Assembly (NCBI RefSeq): GCF_000954115.1
Contig: NZ_CP010797.1
Location: forward strand, 186,001 to 250,000
Source of the DNA: Rhodococcus sp. B7740
GTDB taxonomy: Bacteria > Actinomycetota > Actinomycetes > Mycobacteriales > Mycobacteriaceae
Reading direction: 5' to 3'
Length of the DNA stretch: 64,000 bases
The position numbers were made by a program, and so were the translations under genes. The notes beneath the pieces are model-generated. The model made no database searches, was not told the DNA's origin, and saw nothing but the letters and a program-made list of their open reading frames with translations. Below are positions 47,632 to 57,420 of the stretch, piece by piece (the stretch's first letter is position 1; the number at the start of each line of letters is the position of its first letter).

Positions 47632-48812
47632 CCGCATCCACCACGACCACTCACCGCGGGCGGGTCGTCACGCGCGACCAGGTGATCGAGGACGGCGTCG
47701 TCGCATGGACGGGAGACCGGATCTCGTGGGTCGGACCGGCATCGGCATGGCCCGGTCGGGCTGTACCGCAGACCGATTCGACGATCCTCCCTGGTTTGGT
47801 CGATCTGCACTGCCACGGCGGGGCGGGGGCCTCTTTCCCGGATTCACCTGCCGTCGACCTCATGACGGCGGTACGGCATCACCGCTGCCGCGGGACCACG
47901 ACGATGCTCGCATCACTGGTGTCGGCACCGCCGGAACGGCTGATCACGCAGACGTCGCTGTTGGCCGATCTGTACGAGACCGGTGATGTCGCCGGGGTCC
48001 ATCTCGAGGGGCCGTTCCTGTCGGTCGACCGCTGCGGCGCGCAAGACCCCGCGTCGCTGCGCAGCGGCGATCCCGGACTTCTCCGCGACATACTGAGCGC
48101 GGGCCGGGGCGCGGTGCGGTCGATGACCCTTGCACCCGAGATCGACGGCTTCGCCGCTGTCGCAGAGATGTTGCGAGAGAACGGGATACTGCCCAGCATC
48201 GGCCACACGGACGCCGATGCGCTCACCACCCGACGCGGAATCGAGTCGCTGGGGGACGGTCCGATCACGGCCACACACCTGTTCAACGGAATGCCAACCT
48301 GGCATCATCGGGCGCCGGGCCCGGTGAGCGAGTGTCTGGCCGCTGCGGCGCGCAACGCGATGGTGCTCGAATTGATAGGCGACGGAGTGCATCTCGCCGA
48401 CGAGACCGTCCGCGCGGTGTTCGATCTCGTCGGTGGTGCACACATCGCGCTGGTCTCCGACGCGATGGCCGCGGCCGGAATGTCGGACGGTCGCTATCGA
48501 CTCGGACCACTGGATGTGACCGTCCGACACTCGGTAGCGCGGTTGTCCCGCGACACCGACAGCGAGACCGCTCCGATCGCGGGCGGGACCGCAACCGTCC
48601 TGGACCTGCTACGCCGCGCCGTGCTGAACGCCGGCGTGCCATTGGTCGAAGCGGTACTGGCCGCGTCGTCGACTCCTGCCGCGTCGATCGGTCTCGACTC
48701 CGACGTCGGTCACCTCGAACCAGGCATGCGAGCCGACGTATTGGTGGTCGACGAGGCCTTCGAACCACTGCGGGTGATCAGAGGCGGAACTGCAATCGGA
48801 GAGGACAGCTAG
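47628..48812 (+). CDS. nagA: N-acetylglucosamine-6-phosphate deacetylase
   Basis: A 394-residue amidohydrolase converting GlcNAc-6-P to GlcN-6-P and acetate. Metal and substrate motifs: DLHCHGGAGASF, GVHLEGPFLS, PSIGHTDADA, TATHLFNGM and the catalytic Asp in 'ALVSDAMAAAGM'. Overlaps EIIC upstream; nagB follows immediately. Confidence 0.95.
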   Translation: MTASTTTTHRGRVVTRDQVIEDGVVAWTGDRISWVGPASAWPGRAVPQTDSTILPGLVDLHCHGGAGASFPDSPAVDLMTAVRHHRCRGTTTMLASLVSAPPERLITQTSLLADLYETGDVAGVHLEGPFLSVDRCGAQDPASLRSGDPGLLRDILSAGRGAVRSMTLAPEIDGFAAVAEMLRENGILPSIGHTDADALTTRRGIESLGDGPITATHLFNGMPTWHHRAPGPVSECLAAAARNAMVLELIGDGVHLADETVRAVFDLVGGAHIALVSDAMAAAGMSDGRYRLGPLDVTVRHSVARLSRDTDSETAPIAGGTATVLDLLRRAVLNAGVPLVEAVLAASSTPAASIGLDSDVGHLEPGMRADVLVVDEAFEPLRVIRGGTAIGEDS

Positions 48813-49595
48813 ATGGAGGTCGTGATCCTCGACGGGGCCGACGCGGTGGACCGAACAGCCGCCGACGTCGTCGAACGAGTCGCACGAGCCGGCTCCACTC
48901 CGGTACTGGGACTGGCAACCGGGTCCACCCCGGTGGGCACATATCGCGAATTGGCGCGACGGCATCGGGACGACGGCCTGTCGTTCGCGCGATGCCGCGC
49001 CTTCCTGCTCGACGAGTACATCGGACTGGCGAAAACAGCAGAGCAGTCCTATTTCTCGTTCATTCGCGAGAACTTCGTCGACCACGTCGATCTGGACGAC
49101 ACCGCGGTGTTCTCGCCCGACGGCGAAGCGGACGACATAGCTGTGGAGGCGCAGCGGTACGACGCGGCGATCGCCGCCGCAGGCGGCATCGATGTTCAGA
49201 TACTCGGAATCGGCACAGACGGGCACATCGGTTTCAACGAGCCCGGATCGTCGCTGAGATCTCGAACGCGGGTGAAGACGTTGACCGAACAGACTCGCGT
49301 CGACAACGCCCGATTCTTCGATTCGCCCGAGGACGTGCCGCATCACGTACTGACCCAGGGGCTGGGCACCATCGACGAGGCGCGTCACCTGCTGTTGATC
49401 GCAACAGGGCAGTCGAAAGCGGACGCGGTGGCGGCGGCCGTGGAAGGACCGTTGTCGGCGCACTGCCCGGCGTCGGCGATCCAATGGCACCCGCACGCAA
49501 CGGTGCTGCTGGACGAGGCCGCGGCGTCGTCGCTCGCACTCGCGGAGTACTACCGGTACGCCTATGCCAACAAGCCCCGGTGGCAGCACCTGTGA
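48813..49595 (+). CDS. nagB: Glucosamine-6-phosphate deaminase
   Basis: A 260-residue enzyme converting GlcN-6-P to fructose-6-P and ammonia. Conserved parts: '[19 protein letters not shown]', '[18 protein letters not shown]', '[18 protein letters not shown]' and '[18 protein letters not shown]'. ATG 48813 directly follows the nagA TAG. It completes the path from GlcNAc-6-P to glycolysis. Confidence 0.95.
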   Translation: MEVVILDGADAVDRTAADVVERVARAGSTPVLGLATGSTPVGTYRELARRHRDDGLSFARCRAFLLDEYIGLAKTAEQSYFSFIRENFVDHVDLDDTAVFSPDGEADDIAVEAQRYDAAIAAAGGIDVQILGIGTDGHIGFNEPGSSLRSRTRVKTLTEQTRVDNARFFDSPEDVPHHVLTQGLGTIDEARHLLLIATGQSKADAVAAAVEGPLSAHCPASAIQWHPHATVLLDEAAASSLALAEYYRYAYANKPRWQHL

Positions 49596-49596
49596 G

Positions 49597-50424
49597 TCAG
49601 CTGCGCGAGAACTCCGATGCGCGCGCGATCTGTTCGTCCGACGGCCGAACTCCGGTGTAGAGAACGAACTGTTCTGCAGCCTGGAGCGCGATGACCTGAG
49701 CGCCGGTGATCACGGGCTTGTTCGCCGCCCGAGCGGCAACGATCAGCGGCGTTTCCGACGGCATGGCGACGACGTCGAACACGGCATTCGCTGCATCGAT
49801 CTGCTGCTCGGTGAACGGTGCCGAATCGGCGTCCGGCCCTCCGGCCATACCCACCGGGGTCACGTTCACGAGCAGGTCTGCGCCCACCGCTTCGGCCGAC
49901 CAGTCGTAGCCGTAGGTCTCGGCGAGGGCAGGGCCGGTGTTCGCGTTGCGGGCGACGACGGTGCCCCGGGTGTAGCCCGAATCCCGAAGTGCGGCAACGA
50001 CGGCCTTGGCCATCCCGCCGCTGCCGGTGACGGCCACCGAGTAGTCGGTCGAGAAGCCACTCGCGGCGAGCAGGTTCGCGACGGCCTGGTAGTCGGTGTT
50101 GTAGGCGTGGAGGACGCCGTTCTCGTTGACGATCGTGTTGACGGATTCGATGGCGCTTGCCGACTCGTGCATCACGTCGACCAGTTCGATCACGTCTTCC
50201 TTGAACGGCATGGAGACGGCGCAGCCTCGGATGCCCAGGGCGCGAACGCCCCCCACTGCGGCGGCGAGATCGGTGGTGGTGAACGCCTTGTAGACGAAGT
50301 TCAGGCCCAACTCGTCGTAGAGATAGTTGTGGAAGCGAGTTCCGATGTTGCTCGGTCGGCCGGACAGGGACATGCAGAGCTGCGTCTCACGGTCGAGGAC
50401 GCTGCGCGGGTGTGCTGTTGCCAT
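49597..50424 (-). CDS. Shikimate 5-dehydrogenase-like protein (AroE family)
   Basis: A 275-residue Rossmann dehydrogenase. Substrate-binding start 'QLCMSLSGRPSNIGTRFHN', catalytic Lys in AVSMPFKEDV, Asn in ESVNTIVNENG, Asp in YNTDYQAV, and the dinucleotide loop 'VTGSGGMAKAVVAALRDSG'. Its first strand differs from classic AroE (SLSGRPS for the usual SPxxHS), so it may belong to the AroE-like group acting on quinate or another hydroxy acid. Its stop is next to that of nagB. Confidence 0.82.
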   Translation of the reverse strand: MATAHPRSVLDRETQLCMSLSGRPSNIGTRFHNYLYDELGLNFVYKAFTTTDLAAAVGGVRALGIRGCAVSMPFKEDVIELVDVMHESASAIESVNTIVNENGVLHAYNTDYQAVANLLAASGFSTDYSVAVTGSGGMAKAVVAALRDSGYTRGTVVARNANTGPALAETYGYDWSAEAVGADLLVNVTPVGMAGGPDADSAPFTEQQIDAANAVFDVVAMPSETPLIVAARAANKPVITGAQVIALQAAEQFVLYTGVRPSDEQIARASEFSRS

Positions 50425-50434
50425 CGCTCAGACG

Positions 50435-51157
50435 TTACGCCGCGCACGTCGAGGCGACCGAAGCGAGAACACCCTGATCGGCCTGGGTGATCGGTAACTC
50501 GTACTGCGCAGCGACCGACAGATACTTACCCGCATAGAAGCAGTGGTAGGCCGCGTTCGGTGGCAGCCATTGCGAGGGTGTCTTGTCGCTCTTGCTCTGA
50601 TTGTCCGCTCCGTTGACTGCGAGCAGATTGAACGCCACGTCGTTGGCGAACCGAACGCGCTTGTCGGGCAGCCACATGTTCGCGCCCATGTCCCATGCAG
50701 CGGACAGCGGGTAGACGTGATCGATCTGAATCTTGCCTGCATCGGACTTGGTGAACTGCATGCGCTCGCCCGAATACGGGTCTGCGAGCGAACCCGACAG
50801 CACGACGCAGTCGCGGGTGCCTGCGCGGAACTCGACCTCGGTCATCGACAGCGCCAGGACGTTGTCGCGGGTACCGCAGCCGTCGTGACCACCCGGCCCG
50901 TCGTAGTCGTCGGTCCACGCCGGGCCGAACACACACCCTTCGCCGCTCTTGCACCCGCGCTCGTAGCCGAGGGCATCGGGCCTGGCCGCGACCACGCGAA
51001 CCTGGGCGAGCAACTGCTCGATCTGAGTACGCGTGGGACTGCCGGGAGCGGGTTGGGCGGGTGTGAAACCGGGGATGACGGACCGCTCGCACGAGCCGAA
51101 CACGGCCATCACTGCCGCAGCGAGCACCAGCAGTACCGCGACCCACAGTTTTCTCAC
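50435..51157 (-). CDS. Exported HNH (DUF1524) nuclease-like protein
   Basis: A 240-residue protein from GTG 51157 with a signal sequence and possible lipobox VFGSC (near residue 23). The DUF1524/GmrSD C-terminal-type HNH domain is clear: 'IQIDHVYPLSAAWDMGAN' with the HNH aspartate-histidine, then 'NDVAFNLLAVNGADNQSKSD' and 'PSQWLPPN'. Four to six cysteines suggest disulfides outside the cytoplasm. Similar secreted nucleases are widespread in actinobacteria; nutrient or competition roles are guesses. Confidence 0.88.
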   Translation of the reverse strand: MRKLWVAVLLVLAAAVMAVFGSCERSVIPGFTPAQPAPGSPTRTQIEQLLAQVRVVAARPDALGYERGCKSGEGCVFGPAWTDDYDGPGGHDGCGTRDNVLALSMTEVEFRAGTRDCVVLSGSLADPYSGERMQFTKSDAGKIQIDHVYPLSAAWDMGANMWLPDKRVRFANDVAFNLLAVNGADNQSKSDKTPSQWLPPNAAYHCFYAGKYLSVAAQYELPITQADQGVLASVASTCAA

Positions 51158-51253
51158 GCACGCCCCATCGTCGATCTCAGTACTCGGTCATCGGTCCTCG
51201 CGACAGCAGTGTGCCGGAAGGTACCGACAGTGATCCCCGCACCCGTCTCGGTG

Positions 51254-52159
51254 TCAGCGAACTTCGACGACGACCTTGCCGAGCACGTGTCCGTTCTCCA
51301 CGAGGGCGAGAGCCTCGCCCGCACGCTCGAGGGGGAAGGCATGGTCGATACGCGGACGAATGACGCCCGACGCGGTCAGGTCCGCCAGCCGCGCGAATGC
51401 TGCGGTGGTGCGGTCCCGATCGACTCCGGATCCGTCCCACTGCGCCGCGAGCATCGGGTCTGCGACGCTGACGATCGGTACCCCCGCCGTCAGTGCGGTC
51501 GCCGCGGCGCGCAAGGTCTCGCCTCCGACGAGATCGACGATGCCGTTCACCGGTCGCGAGATCGAATCGACGAAGTCGCCGCCGGAGGCGACGAATTCGG
51601 CTCCGAGGCTCTCGATCCACTCCTGTTTGCCAGTACTCGCAACTGCGAGAACGTCGATACCGTCGGCTCGCGCGAGTTGCAGAACGGCCGAACCCACGCC
51701 GCCACCCGCACCGAGCACCAGGACCGAATCGCCCGCGCCGACGGCCAGTCGGCGCAGCGCGTCGTACGCGGTCCCGGCAGCCACCGGCAGGGTGGCCGCC
51801 GCCGCCCACGAGACGGCCTCCGGCTTGTGGGCAGTGCTCGATGCGTTGAGCACCGTGTACTGCGCGTACCCTCCGTGTCCCGAGGCGGTGGCCCCGAACA
51901 CATGGTCGCCCACCGAGAAATCGGCCACACCCGCGCCGGCCGTCACGACGGTGCCCGATACTTCCCGACCCAGAACCGCGGGCAAGGTGATCTGCACGGT
52001 GTCCTTGCGATTGCCCGCCCGCACCTTCCAATCCGCAGGATTGACCCCGGCGGCGTGGACCGCCACGAGAATCTGCCCCGGTCCCGGCTCGGGGACGGGT
52101 AGGTCGAGAAGGTACTCGGTGTCGGGTCCGCCGTATTCGCTGAAGCCGTACGCGATCAT
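51254..52159 (-). CDS. NADP-dependent quinone oxidoreductase (zinc-free MDR family)
   Basis: A 301-residue medium-chain dehydrogenase/reductase of the quinone oxidoreductase type. ATG 52159 starts MIAYGFSEYGGPDTEYLLDL; the longer frame upstream overlaps the divergent helicase gene. Motifs: 'HAAGVNPADWKVRAG', 'LGREVSGTVV', and the NADP loop 'VLVLGAGGGVGSAVLQLAR'. No zinc ligands are seen. Likely cytosolic, substrate unknown. Confidence 0.88.
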   Translation of the reverse strand: MIAYGFSEYGGPDTEYLLDLPVPEPGPGQILVAVHAAGVNPADWKVRAGNRKDTVQITLPAVLGREVSGTVVTAGAGVADFSVGDHVFGATASGHGGYAQYTVLNASSTAHKPEAVSWAAAATLPVAAGTAYDALRRLAVGAGDSVLVLGAGGGVGSAVLQLARADGIDVLAVASTGKQEWIESLGAEFVASGGDFVDSISRPVNGIVDLVGGETLRAAATALTAGVPIVSVADPMLAAQWDGSGVDRDRTTAAFARLADLTASGVIRPRIDHAFPLERAGEALALVENGHVLGKVVVEVR

Positions 52160-52240
52160 GCATCCACTGTGCCTCACCGAGCGACTTGCTCGGGAGTGCC
52201 TCACCCGAGGTGTGTCGGTGCTTGCTGGTTGGATGGACCG

Positions 52241-55075
52241 ATGCTGCACGGTCTCTGGTCTCCCGGTGCCGGGCTGATGCTGTGGGACGACGAGATCTCC
52301 ACCGGCGACGAACCCGATCTGCCGCCGACACACGCGCACGTCCTCACCCGACCGTTCCGGCACCGTGCTGCGGTGTCGTTTCCGGCACCCGGGCGCAGTG
52401 CCACCGCGCAGGCCCCGGTGCAGGTTCCGGCCATCGCGCTCGCCCCGCACGACGGTGCCGATCTGCTGTTGCGGACGCCGTCCGAGCACGCTTCGATTTC
52501 CGGCGATCTCCGGTACCTGGCGCACGTCGCCCGCGGAATCGAACGCTGGGTTCGCGGCGGTCGTGTGGTTCCTGCTCTGAAGTTGATGGACGGGCAGTGG
52601 TGGCCACGGTGGCGTCTGGTCGGGGGTGAACGTCAACGGGCCTGGCTGAGCGAACTCGCCGTCGCGATGCCGTCGGTGCAGCGTGCGGGAGAGCGGCCCA
52701 AGAAGATCCTCGACGACATGGTGGAGGAGCTCACCGATCCGATCGTCAGATCGGTTCTGGGTAGGCCCGACTCAGAGCATCCGCTGTTGTCCGCTCTGAT
52801 TCGCGACGACCCGTACGTGGATGGAACCCAACAGATGTCGACGTTGCTCGACAACTGGCGCGCAAGCCTCACCGTCGACGAGCCGTCCCTCGTGCTACGC
52901 CTGCTCGAACCCGATGACGACGATGGCGTCGTCGACAGTTCCTCCGAGGAATCAGCGGAGTCGTTCTGGACGCTGCAGGTGTGTCTGCGAGCGGATGGTG
53001 AAGCGCCGCGGCCGGTCCCGATGAGCCGTAAGGTCGACGCAACCCTGCTCTCGATCGCCGTGCGCAAGCTCGGTGAGGCCGTGGCGGCGTACCCGAGACT
53101 GCGTGATCTGCCGTCTCAGGAAGGCACCCTCGATCTGTTGCTTCCGACGTCGGTGGTCATCGACCTCGTCGAACACGGTGCGACGGCGCTGCAGGCCACC
53201 GGAACGACGGTCCTGCTTCCTCGGGCCTGGACGAGGTTGGATCCGTCGATGAGGCTGCGCGTCGATTCGCCTGCGGTGACGAAAGCGGCCGCCGATCGGG
53301 CGGTCGGCATGGACGAACTGGTGTCGTACGACTGGCAACTCCAACTCGGCGACATGGTGCTCACCGAGGCGGAGATGAACAGACTCGCCGTCTCGAAGGG
53401 CGATCTCGTTCGACTCCGCGGTCAGTGGGTACTGGCCGACGGCGGTCAGCTCGCACGAGCCGCCAAGTACGTCGCCGAGCATCACGGCGACGGGACTGCC
53501 CTGAGCACGCTGATGCGCGAGATGACGCTGGCCGACCCGCCGCCGGCTCCGGTCCAGGACATCAGAGCCACCGGATGGGCAGCGACGTTGCTCGAGCCCG
53601 GTGCGGTGCCCGAGACGATCCCCGTACCGGCCGGTGTGAACGCAACCCTGCGGCCGTATCAGCAGCGTGGGCTCGATTGGCTCGCGTTCATGAGTCGGCT
53701 CGGTCTCGGGGCTGTACTCGCCGACGACATGGGGCTCGGCAAGACGTTGCAGGTGTTGACACTGCTCGCGCACGAGAAGAGTTCGACGCCGACGCTGCTG
53801 GTGGCACCGATGTCGGTGGTCGGCAACTGGCAACGTGAGGCGGCGAAATTCACCCCGGCACTGCGAGTTCTGGTGCACCACGGCCCGGCTCGGTCGAAGG
53901 GCGACGAGCTGGACCGGGCGATCGCCGAGCACGATCTGATCGTCACCACCTACGCGTTGATGGCCAAGGATCGCGCGCAGCTGTCCGAGCAGACGTGGCG
54001 TCGGGTGGTCCTCGACGAGGCGCAGCACATCAAGAACTCGGGCACCGTGCAGGCCAAGGCGGCGCTCGCGATCCCTGCGGATCACAAGTTGGCACTCACC
54101 GGAACACCGGTCGAGAATCGTCTGGACGAGCTGAGGTCCATTCTCGACTTCGCCAATCCGGGCATGCTCGGTAGGCCGTCGGACTTTCGGAAGCGATTCT
54201 CGGTTCCGATCGAGCGCGAGAACGACGAGAGCGCGGTCTCGCGTCTGCGCGCCATCACCTCGCCGTTCATTCTGCGTCGTGTCAAGACCGATCCGACGGT
54301 CATCTCGGATCTGCCCGAGAAGAACGAGATGACCGTGCGCGCCAACCTGACAGCCGAGCAGGCCGCGCTGTACAAGGCGGTCGTCGACGAGATGATGGCG
54401 CAGATCGCCGACGCGAAGGGTATGAAGCGCAAAGGTGCGGTGCTGTCCGCGCTCACTCGTCTCAAGCAGGTGTGCAACCATCCCGCCCACTTCCTGTCCG
54501 ACGGCTCGCCGGTGCTCAAGAGGGGGCAGCATCGCTCGGGCAAGATCGGTCTGGTGGAGGACATGCTCGACTCGATTCTGGGTGACAACGAGAAAGCGTT
54601 GCTGTTCACCCAGTTCCGGGAGTTCGGTGAGCTCGTGGCACCGTACTTCGCCGAACGATTCGGGACCGACCTGCCGTTCCTGCACGGCGGCGTGAGCAAG
54701 TCCAAGCGCGACGAGATGGTGGAGAAGTTCCAGAGCGGGAACGGTCCGCCGATCATGATGCTCTCGCTCAAGGCCGGCGGTACCGGCTTGAACCTCACAG
54801 CCGCCAATCATGTCGTTCATCTGGATCGTTGGTGGAACCCGGCGGTGGAGAACCAGGCGACGGACCGGGCCTTTCGCATCGGGCAGCGCAAGAACGTCGA
54901 GGTGCGAAAACTGCTGTGCGTGGGCACCGTCGAGGAACGGATCGACTCGATGCTCGTCTCCAAGCAGGATCTGGCGAATCTGGCGGTGGGCACCGGCGAG
55001 AACTGGGTGACCGAGATGGACACCGCGGAGCTGCAGGAACTGTTCCGCCTCAGCGAGGACGCGGTGGGGGAGTGA
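52241..55075 (+). CDS. SNF2-family DNA-dependent ATPase/helicase
   Basis: A 944-residue SF2 protein starting at ATG 52241. An N-terminal SNF2-associated region (about 1-460) precedes the motor. Motif I LADDMGLGKTLQ (Lys near 501), motif II VVLDEAQHIKN (near 590), motif III LTGTPVENRLDEL (near 620), motif V 'LKAGGTGLNLTAANHV' and motif VI 'QATDRAFRIGQRKNVEV' (near 870) are all intact. The next gene, overlapping by one base, encodes a SWIM zinc-finger protein, a pairing common in actinobacteria that suggests one DNA-acting complex. Confidence 0.93.
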   Translation: MLHGLWSPGAGLMLWDDEISTGDEPDLPPTHAHVLTRPFRHRAAVSFPAPGRSATAQAPVQVPAIALAPHDGADLLLRTPSEHASISGDLRYLAHVARGIERWVRGGRVVPALKLMDGQWWPRWRLVGGERQRAWLSELAVAMPSVQRAGERPKKILDDMVEELTDPIVRSVLGRPDSEHPLLSALIRDDPYVDGTQQMSTLLDNWRASLTVDEPSLVLRLLEPDDDDGVVDSSSEESAESFWTLQVCLRADGEAPRPVPMSRKVDATLLSIAVRKLGEAVAAYPRLRDLPSQEGTLDLLLPTSVVIDLVEHGATALQATGTTVLLPRAWTRLDPSMRLRVDSPAVTKAAADRAVGMDELVSYDWQLQLGDMVLTEAEMNRLAVSKGDLVRLRGQWVLADGGQLARAAKYVAEHHGDGTALSTLMREMTLADPPPAPVQDIRATGWAATLLEPGAVPETIPVPAGVNATLRPYQQRGLDWLAFMSRLGLGAVLADDMGLGKTLQVLTLLAHEKSSTPTLLVAPMSVVGNWQREAAKFTPALRVLVHHGPARSKGDELDRAIAEHDLIVTTYALMAKDRAQLSEQTWRRVVLDEAQHIKNSGTVQAKAALAIPADHKLALTGTPVENRLDELRSILDFANPGMLGRPSDFRKRFSVPIERENDESAVSRLRAITSPFILRRVKTDPTVISDLPEKNEMTVRANLTAEQAALYKAVVDEMMAQIADAKGMKRKGAVLSALTRLKQVCNHPAHFLSDGSPVLKRGQHRSGKIGLVEDMLDSILGDNEKALLFTQFREFGELVAPYFAERFGTDLPFLHGGVSKSKRDEMVEKFQSGNGPPIMMLSLKAGGTGLNLTAANHVVHLDRWWNPAVENQATDRAFRIGQRKNVEVRKLLCVGTVEERIDSMLVSKQDLANLAVGTGENWVTEMDTAELQELFRLSEDAVGE

Positions 55076-55827
55076 TGGTCGACTTCTCGCAATACGGGAA
55101 ACGGCGAAAAGCCAAGGGCGGCATCGAGTCCAGGAACAAACGCGGTGCATTCGGGCAGACGTGGTGGGGCAGGCATTTCGTGTCGGCCATGGAAGACCTC
55201 GCGGATCCGGGTCGGATAGCGCGTGGCAGAACGTATGCGCGCCAAGGGCAGGTGCTCACTCTCGGTGTCGAGCGCGGGCAGATATACGGCGAGGTGCAGG
55301 GCAGTCAGCTCGAGCCGTTCTCGGCCTCGGTCACCGTCGACCCGCTCACGCAGGGTGAGGTTGCCGCGCTCGTCGGCAGGGTGCGATCGAACCCCGGCAT
55401 GCTGGCCGAGCTGGCCTCCAATGCCATTCCGCAGGCACTGGCGTCGGTATTGCTGCCGCACGACAAGGGGCAGCTCGATTTCGACTGCACCTGCCCCGAC
55501 GACGGCTGGCCCTGCAAACATGCGGCGGCTCTGATGTACATCGCTGCCGAGCACATCGACGCGTCCGCCGCCACCATCCTGACGCTGCGTGGCGTCGATC
55601 TCGATCAACTGATCGAGGGTGTCGGTGACGGGGACGACGAGTTCGACCCCGACGACTGGTTCGCCGATCGCGCATCGTTCCCGGAACTTCCCCAGGTGTC
55701 GTTCGCTCCAGCGGTCGACGATCTCGATCCGTTGATCCTGCGCCGGATCTTCCGCGCCGACGGCTCCATCGAGGCCGAGGTCAGTCGTGCCGTCGCCGAT
55801 CTGAGGCAGTTCTACGACCGGATGTGA
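55075..55827 (+). CDS. SWIM zinc-finger protein, partner of the SNF2 ATPase
   Basis: A 250-residue protein; ATG 55075 overlaps the helicase stop (TGATG). The SWIM finger C-x-C-x(n)-C-x-H is FDCTCPDDGWPCKHAAALMY (near residues 136-155). The N-terminus 'RGAFGQTWWGRHFVSAMEDL' and 'GRTYARQGQVLTLGVERGQI' is the usual pre-SWIM domain. It probably binds DNA or the helicase. The acidic C-terminal third ('GDGDDEFDPDDWFA') looks flexible. Confidence 0.9.
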   Translation: MVDFSQYGKRRKAKGGIESRNKRGAFGQTWWGRHFVSAMEDLADPGRIARGRTYARQGQVLTLGVERGQIYGEVQGSQLEPFSASVTVDPLTQGEVAALVGRVRSNPGMLAELASNAIPQALASVLLPHDKGQLDFDCTCPDDGWPCKHAAALMYIAAEHIDASAATILTLRGVDLDQLIEGVGDGDDEFDPDDWFADRASFPELPQVSFAPAVDDLDPLILRRIFRADGSIEAEVSRAVADLRQFYDRM

Positions 55828-55834
55828 CCACTCC

Positions 55835-55862
55835 TGGACTTACGTGGACATCCGACTATAGG
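55835..55862 (+). promoter_or_regulatory. Candidate promoter of the valine degradation operon
   Basis: TGGACT (55835-55840) and TATAGG (55857-55862), spaced by 16 bases, lie about 40 bases before the mmsA start. The -10 matches three or four positions; this is a tentative call. Confidence 0.3.
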
Positions 55863-55904
55863 ATGGGCGTACTTCACTTCCACGCTCGAGGACGGACAAA
55901 TTCC

Positions 55905-57413
55905 ATGGCTCGCGAACTCACGCACTTCATCGGCGGCAAGCATGTCGCAGGCACCTCCGGAAAATTCGGGGATGTCTTCGATCCCAACACCGGCGAGGTT
56001 CAGGCCCGGGTTCCCCTGGCCGACGTATCCGAGGTCGAGGCCGCGATAGCCGACGCCGAACAGGCGCAGCGTGAATGGGCAACCTGGAACCCGCAGCGTC
56101 GCGCCCGAGTGTTGATGAAATTCCTCGCGCTGGTCACGCGCGACACCGAAGAGCTCGCTCGTCTGCTCTCCTCCGAGCACGGTAAGACCATCGCCGACGC
56201 CAAGGGCGACATTCAGCGCGGCGTCGAGGTCGTCGAGTTCGCCGTCGGTGTCCCACACCTGCTCAAGGGTGAGTACACCGAGGGTGCGGGCGGCGGAATC
56301 GACGTCTACTCGATGCGTCAGCCACTCGGCGTCGTAGCCGGAATCACCCCGTTCAATTTTCCCGCGATGATTCCCCTGTGGAAGGCCGGCCCGGCCATCG
56401 CCTGCGGAAACGCGTTCATTCTCAAGCCCTCCGAGCGTGACCCGTCCGTTCCGCTCAAGCTCGCCGAACTCTTCCTCGAGGCAGGACTTCCGCCGGGTGT
56501 GTTCAACGTCGTCAACGGCGGCAAGGATGCCGTCGACGTGCTCCTCACCGACGACCGCGTCAAGGCGATCGGCTTCGTCGGTTCGACCCCCATCGCGCAG
56601 TACATCTACGAGACGGCAGCCCAACACGGCAAGCGAGCGCAGTGCTTCGGTGGAGCCAAGAACCACGCCCTGGTGATGCCCGACGCCGATCTCGACGAGG
56701 TCGCCGACGCACTGCTCGGTGCCGCCTACGGTTCTGCAGGTGAGCGTTGCATGGCGATCTCCGTCGCGGTACCGGTCGGGGAGGAGACTGCCGACGCGTT
56801 GGTCGCCAAACTGACCGAGCGAGTGGCGAAGCTGAAGATCGGCCGCAGCGACGACGAGAGCGCGGACTTCGGGCCGCTCGTGGGCAGCGATGCGCTGAAG
56901 AGGGTCAACGACTACACCCAGATCGGTGTGGACGAGGGTGCCGAACTGGTCGTCGACGGACGCGGTTTCAGCCTCGAAGGCCATGAGAACGGATTCTTCG
57001 CCGGCGCAACGCTGTTCGACAAGGTGACCACCGACATGCGGATCTACAAGGAGGAGATCTTCGGACCCGTCCTGATCGTCGTCCGCGCCAAGGACTACGA
57101 GGATGCTCTGCGCTTGCCCACCGAGCACGAATACGGCAACGGGGTCTCGATCTTCACCCGTGACGGCGATACTGCCCGCGACTTCTGCTCCCGTGTCCAG
57201 GTGGGCATGGTCGGCGTCAACGTACCGATTCCGGTGCCGATCGCCTACCACACCTTCGGTGGTTGGAAGCGTTCGGGATTCGGTGATCTGAACCAGCACG
57301 GGCCCGATTCGATTCGCTTCTACACCAAGACCAAGACGGTCACCCAGCGCTGGCCGTCGGGCACCAAAGAAGCAGTTGCACAGAATCACTTCGTCATTCC
57401 GAACATGGACTGA
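55905..57413 (+). CDS. mmsA: CoA-acylating methylmalonate-semialdehyde dehydrogenase
   Basis: A 502-residue aldehyde dehydrogenase making propionyl-CoA, CO2 and NADH from methylmalonate semialdehyde (and acetyl-CoA from malonate semialdehyde). ATG 55905 gives MARELTHFIGGKHVAGTSG, the usual MmsA start; GAGGAC precedes it. Motifs: 'GITPFNFPAMIPLW', 'FGGAKNHALVMPDADLDEV' and catalytic Cys in AGERCMAIS (near residue 282). First gene of the valine operon. It can also finish beta-aminoisobutyrate breakdown from the cluster at 24618-32821. Confidence 0.95.
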   Translation: MARELTHFIGGKHVAGTSGKFGDVFDPNTGEVQARVPLADVSEVEAAIADAEQAQREWATWNPQRRARVLMKFLALVTRDTEELARLLSSEHGKTIADAKGDIQRGVEVVEFAVGVPHLLKGEYTEGAGGGIDVYSMRQPLGVVAGITPFNFPAMIPLWKAGPAIACGNAFILKPSERDPSVPLKLAELFLEAGLPPGVFNVVNGGKDAVDVLLTDDRVKAIGFVGSTPIAQYIYETAAQHGKRAQCFGGAKNHALVMPDADLDEVADALLGAAYGSAGERCMAISVAVPVGEETADALVAKLTERVAKLKIGRSDDESADFGPLVGSDALKRVNDYTQIGVDEGAELVVDGRGFSLEGHENGFFAGATLFDKVTTDMRIYKEEIFGPVLIVVRAKDYEDALRLPTEHEYGNGVSIFTRDGDTARDFCSRVQVGMVGVNVPIPVPIAYHTFGGWKRSGFGDLNQHGPDSIRFYTKTKTVTQRWPSGTKEAVAQNHFVIPNMD

Positions 57414-57420
57414 TCCGGCG

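Noticed and set aside
52952..55150. 732-residue minus-strand frame opposite the SNF2 gene
   Set aside because: All helicase motifs are in the sense frame; the antisense protein has no recognisable family.
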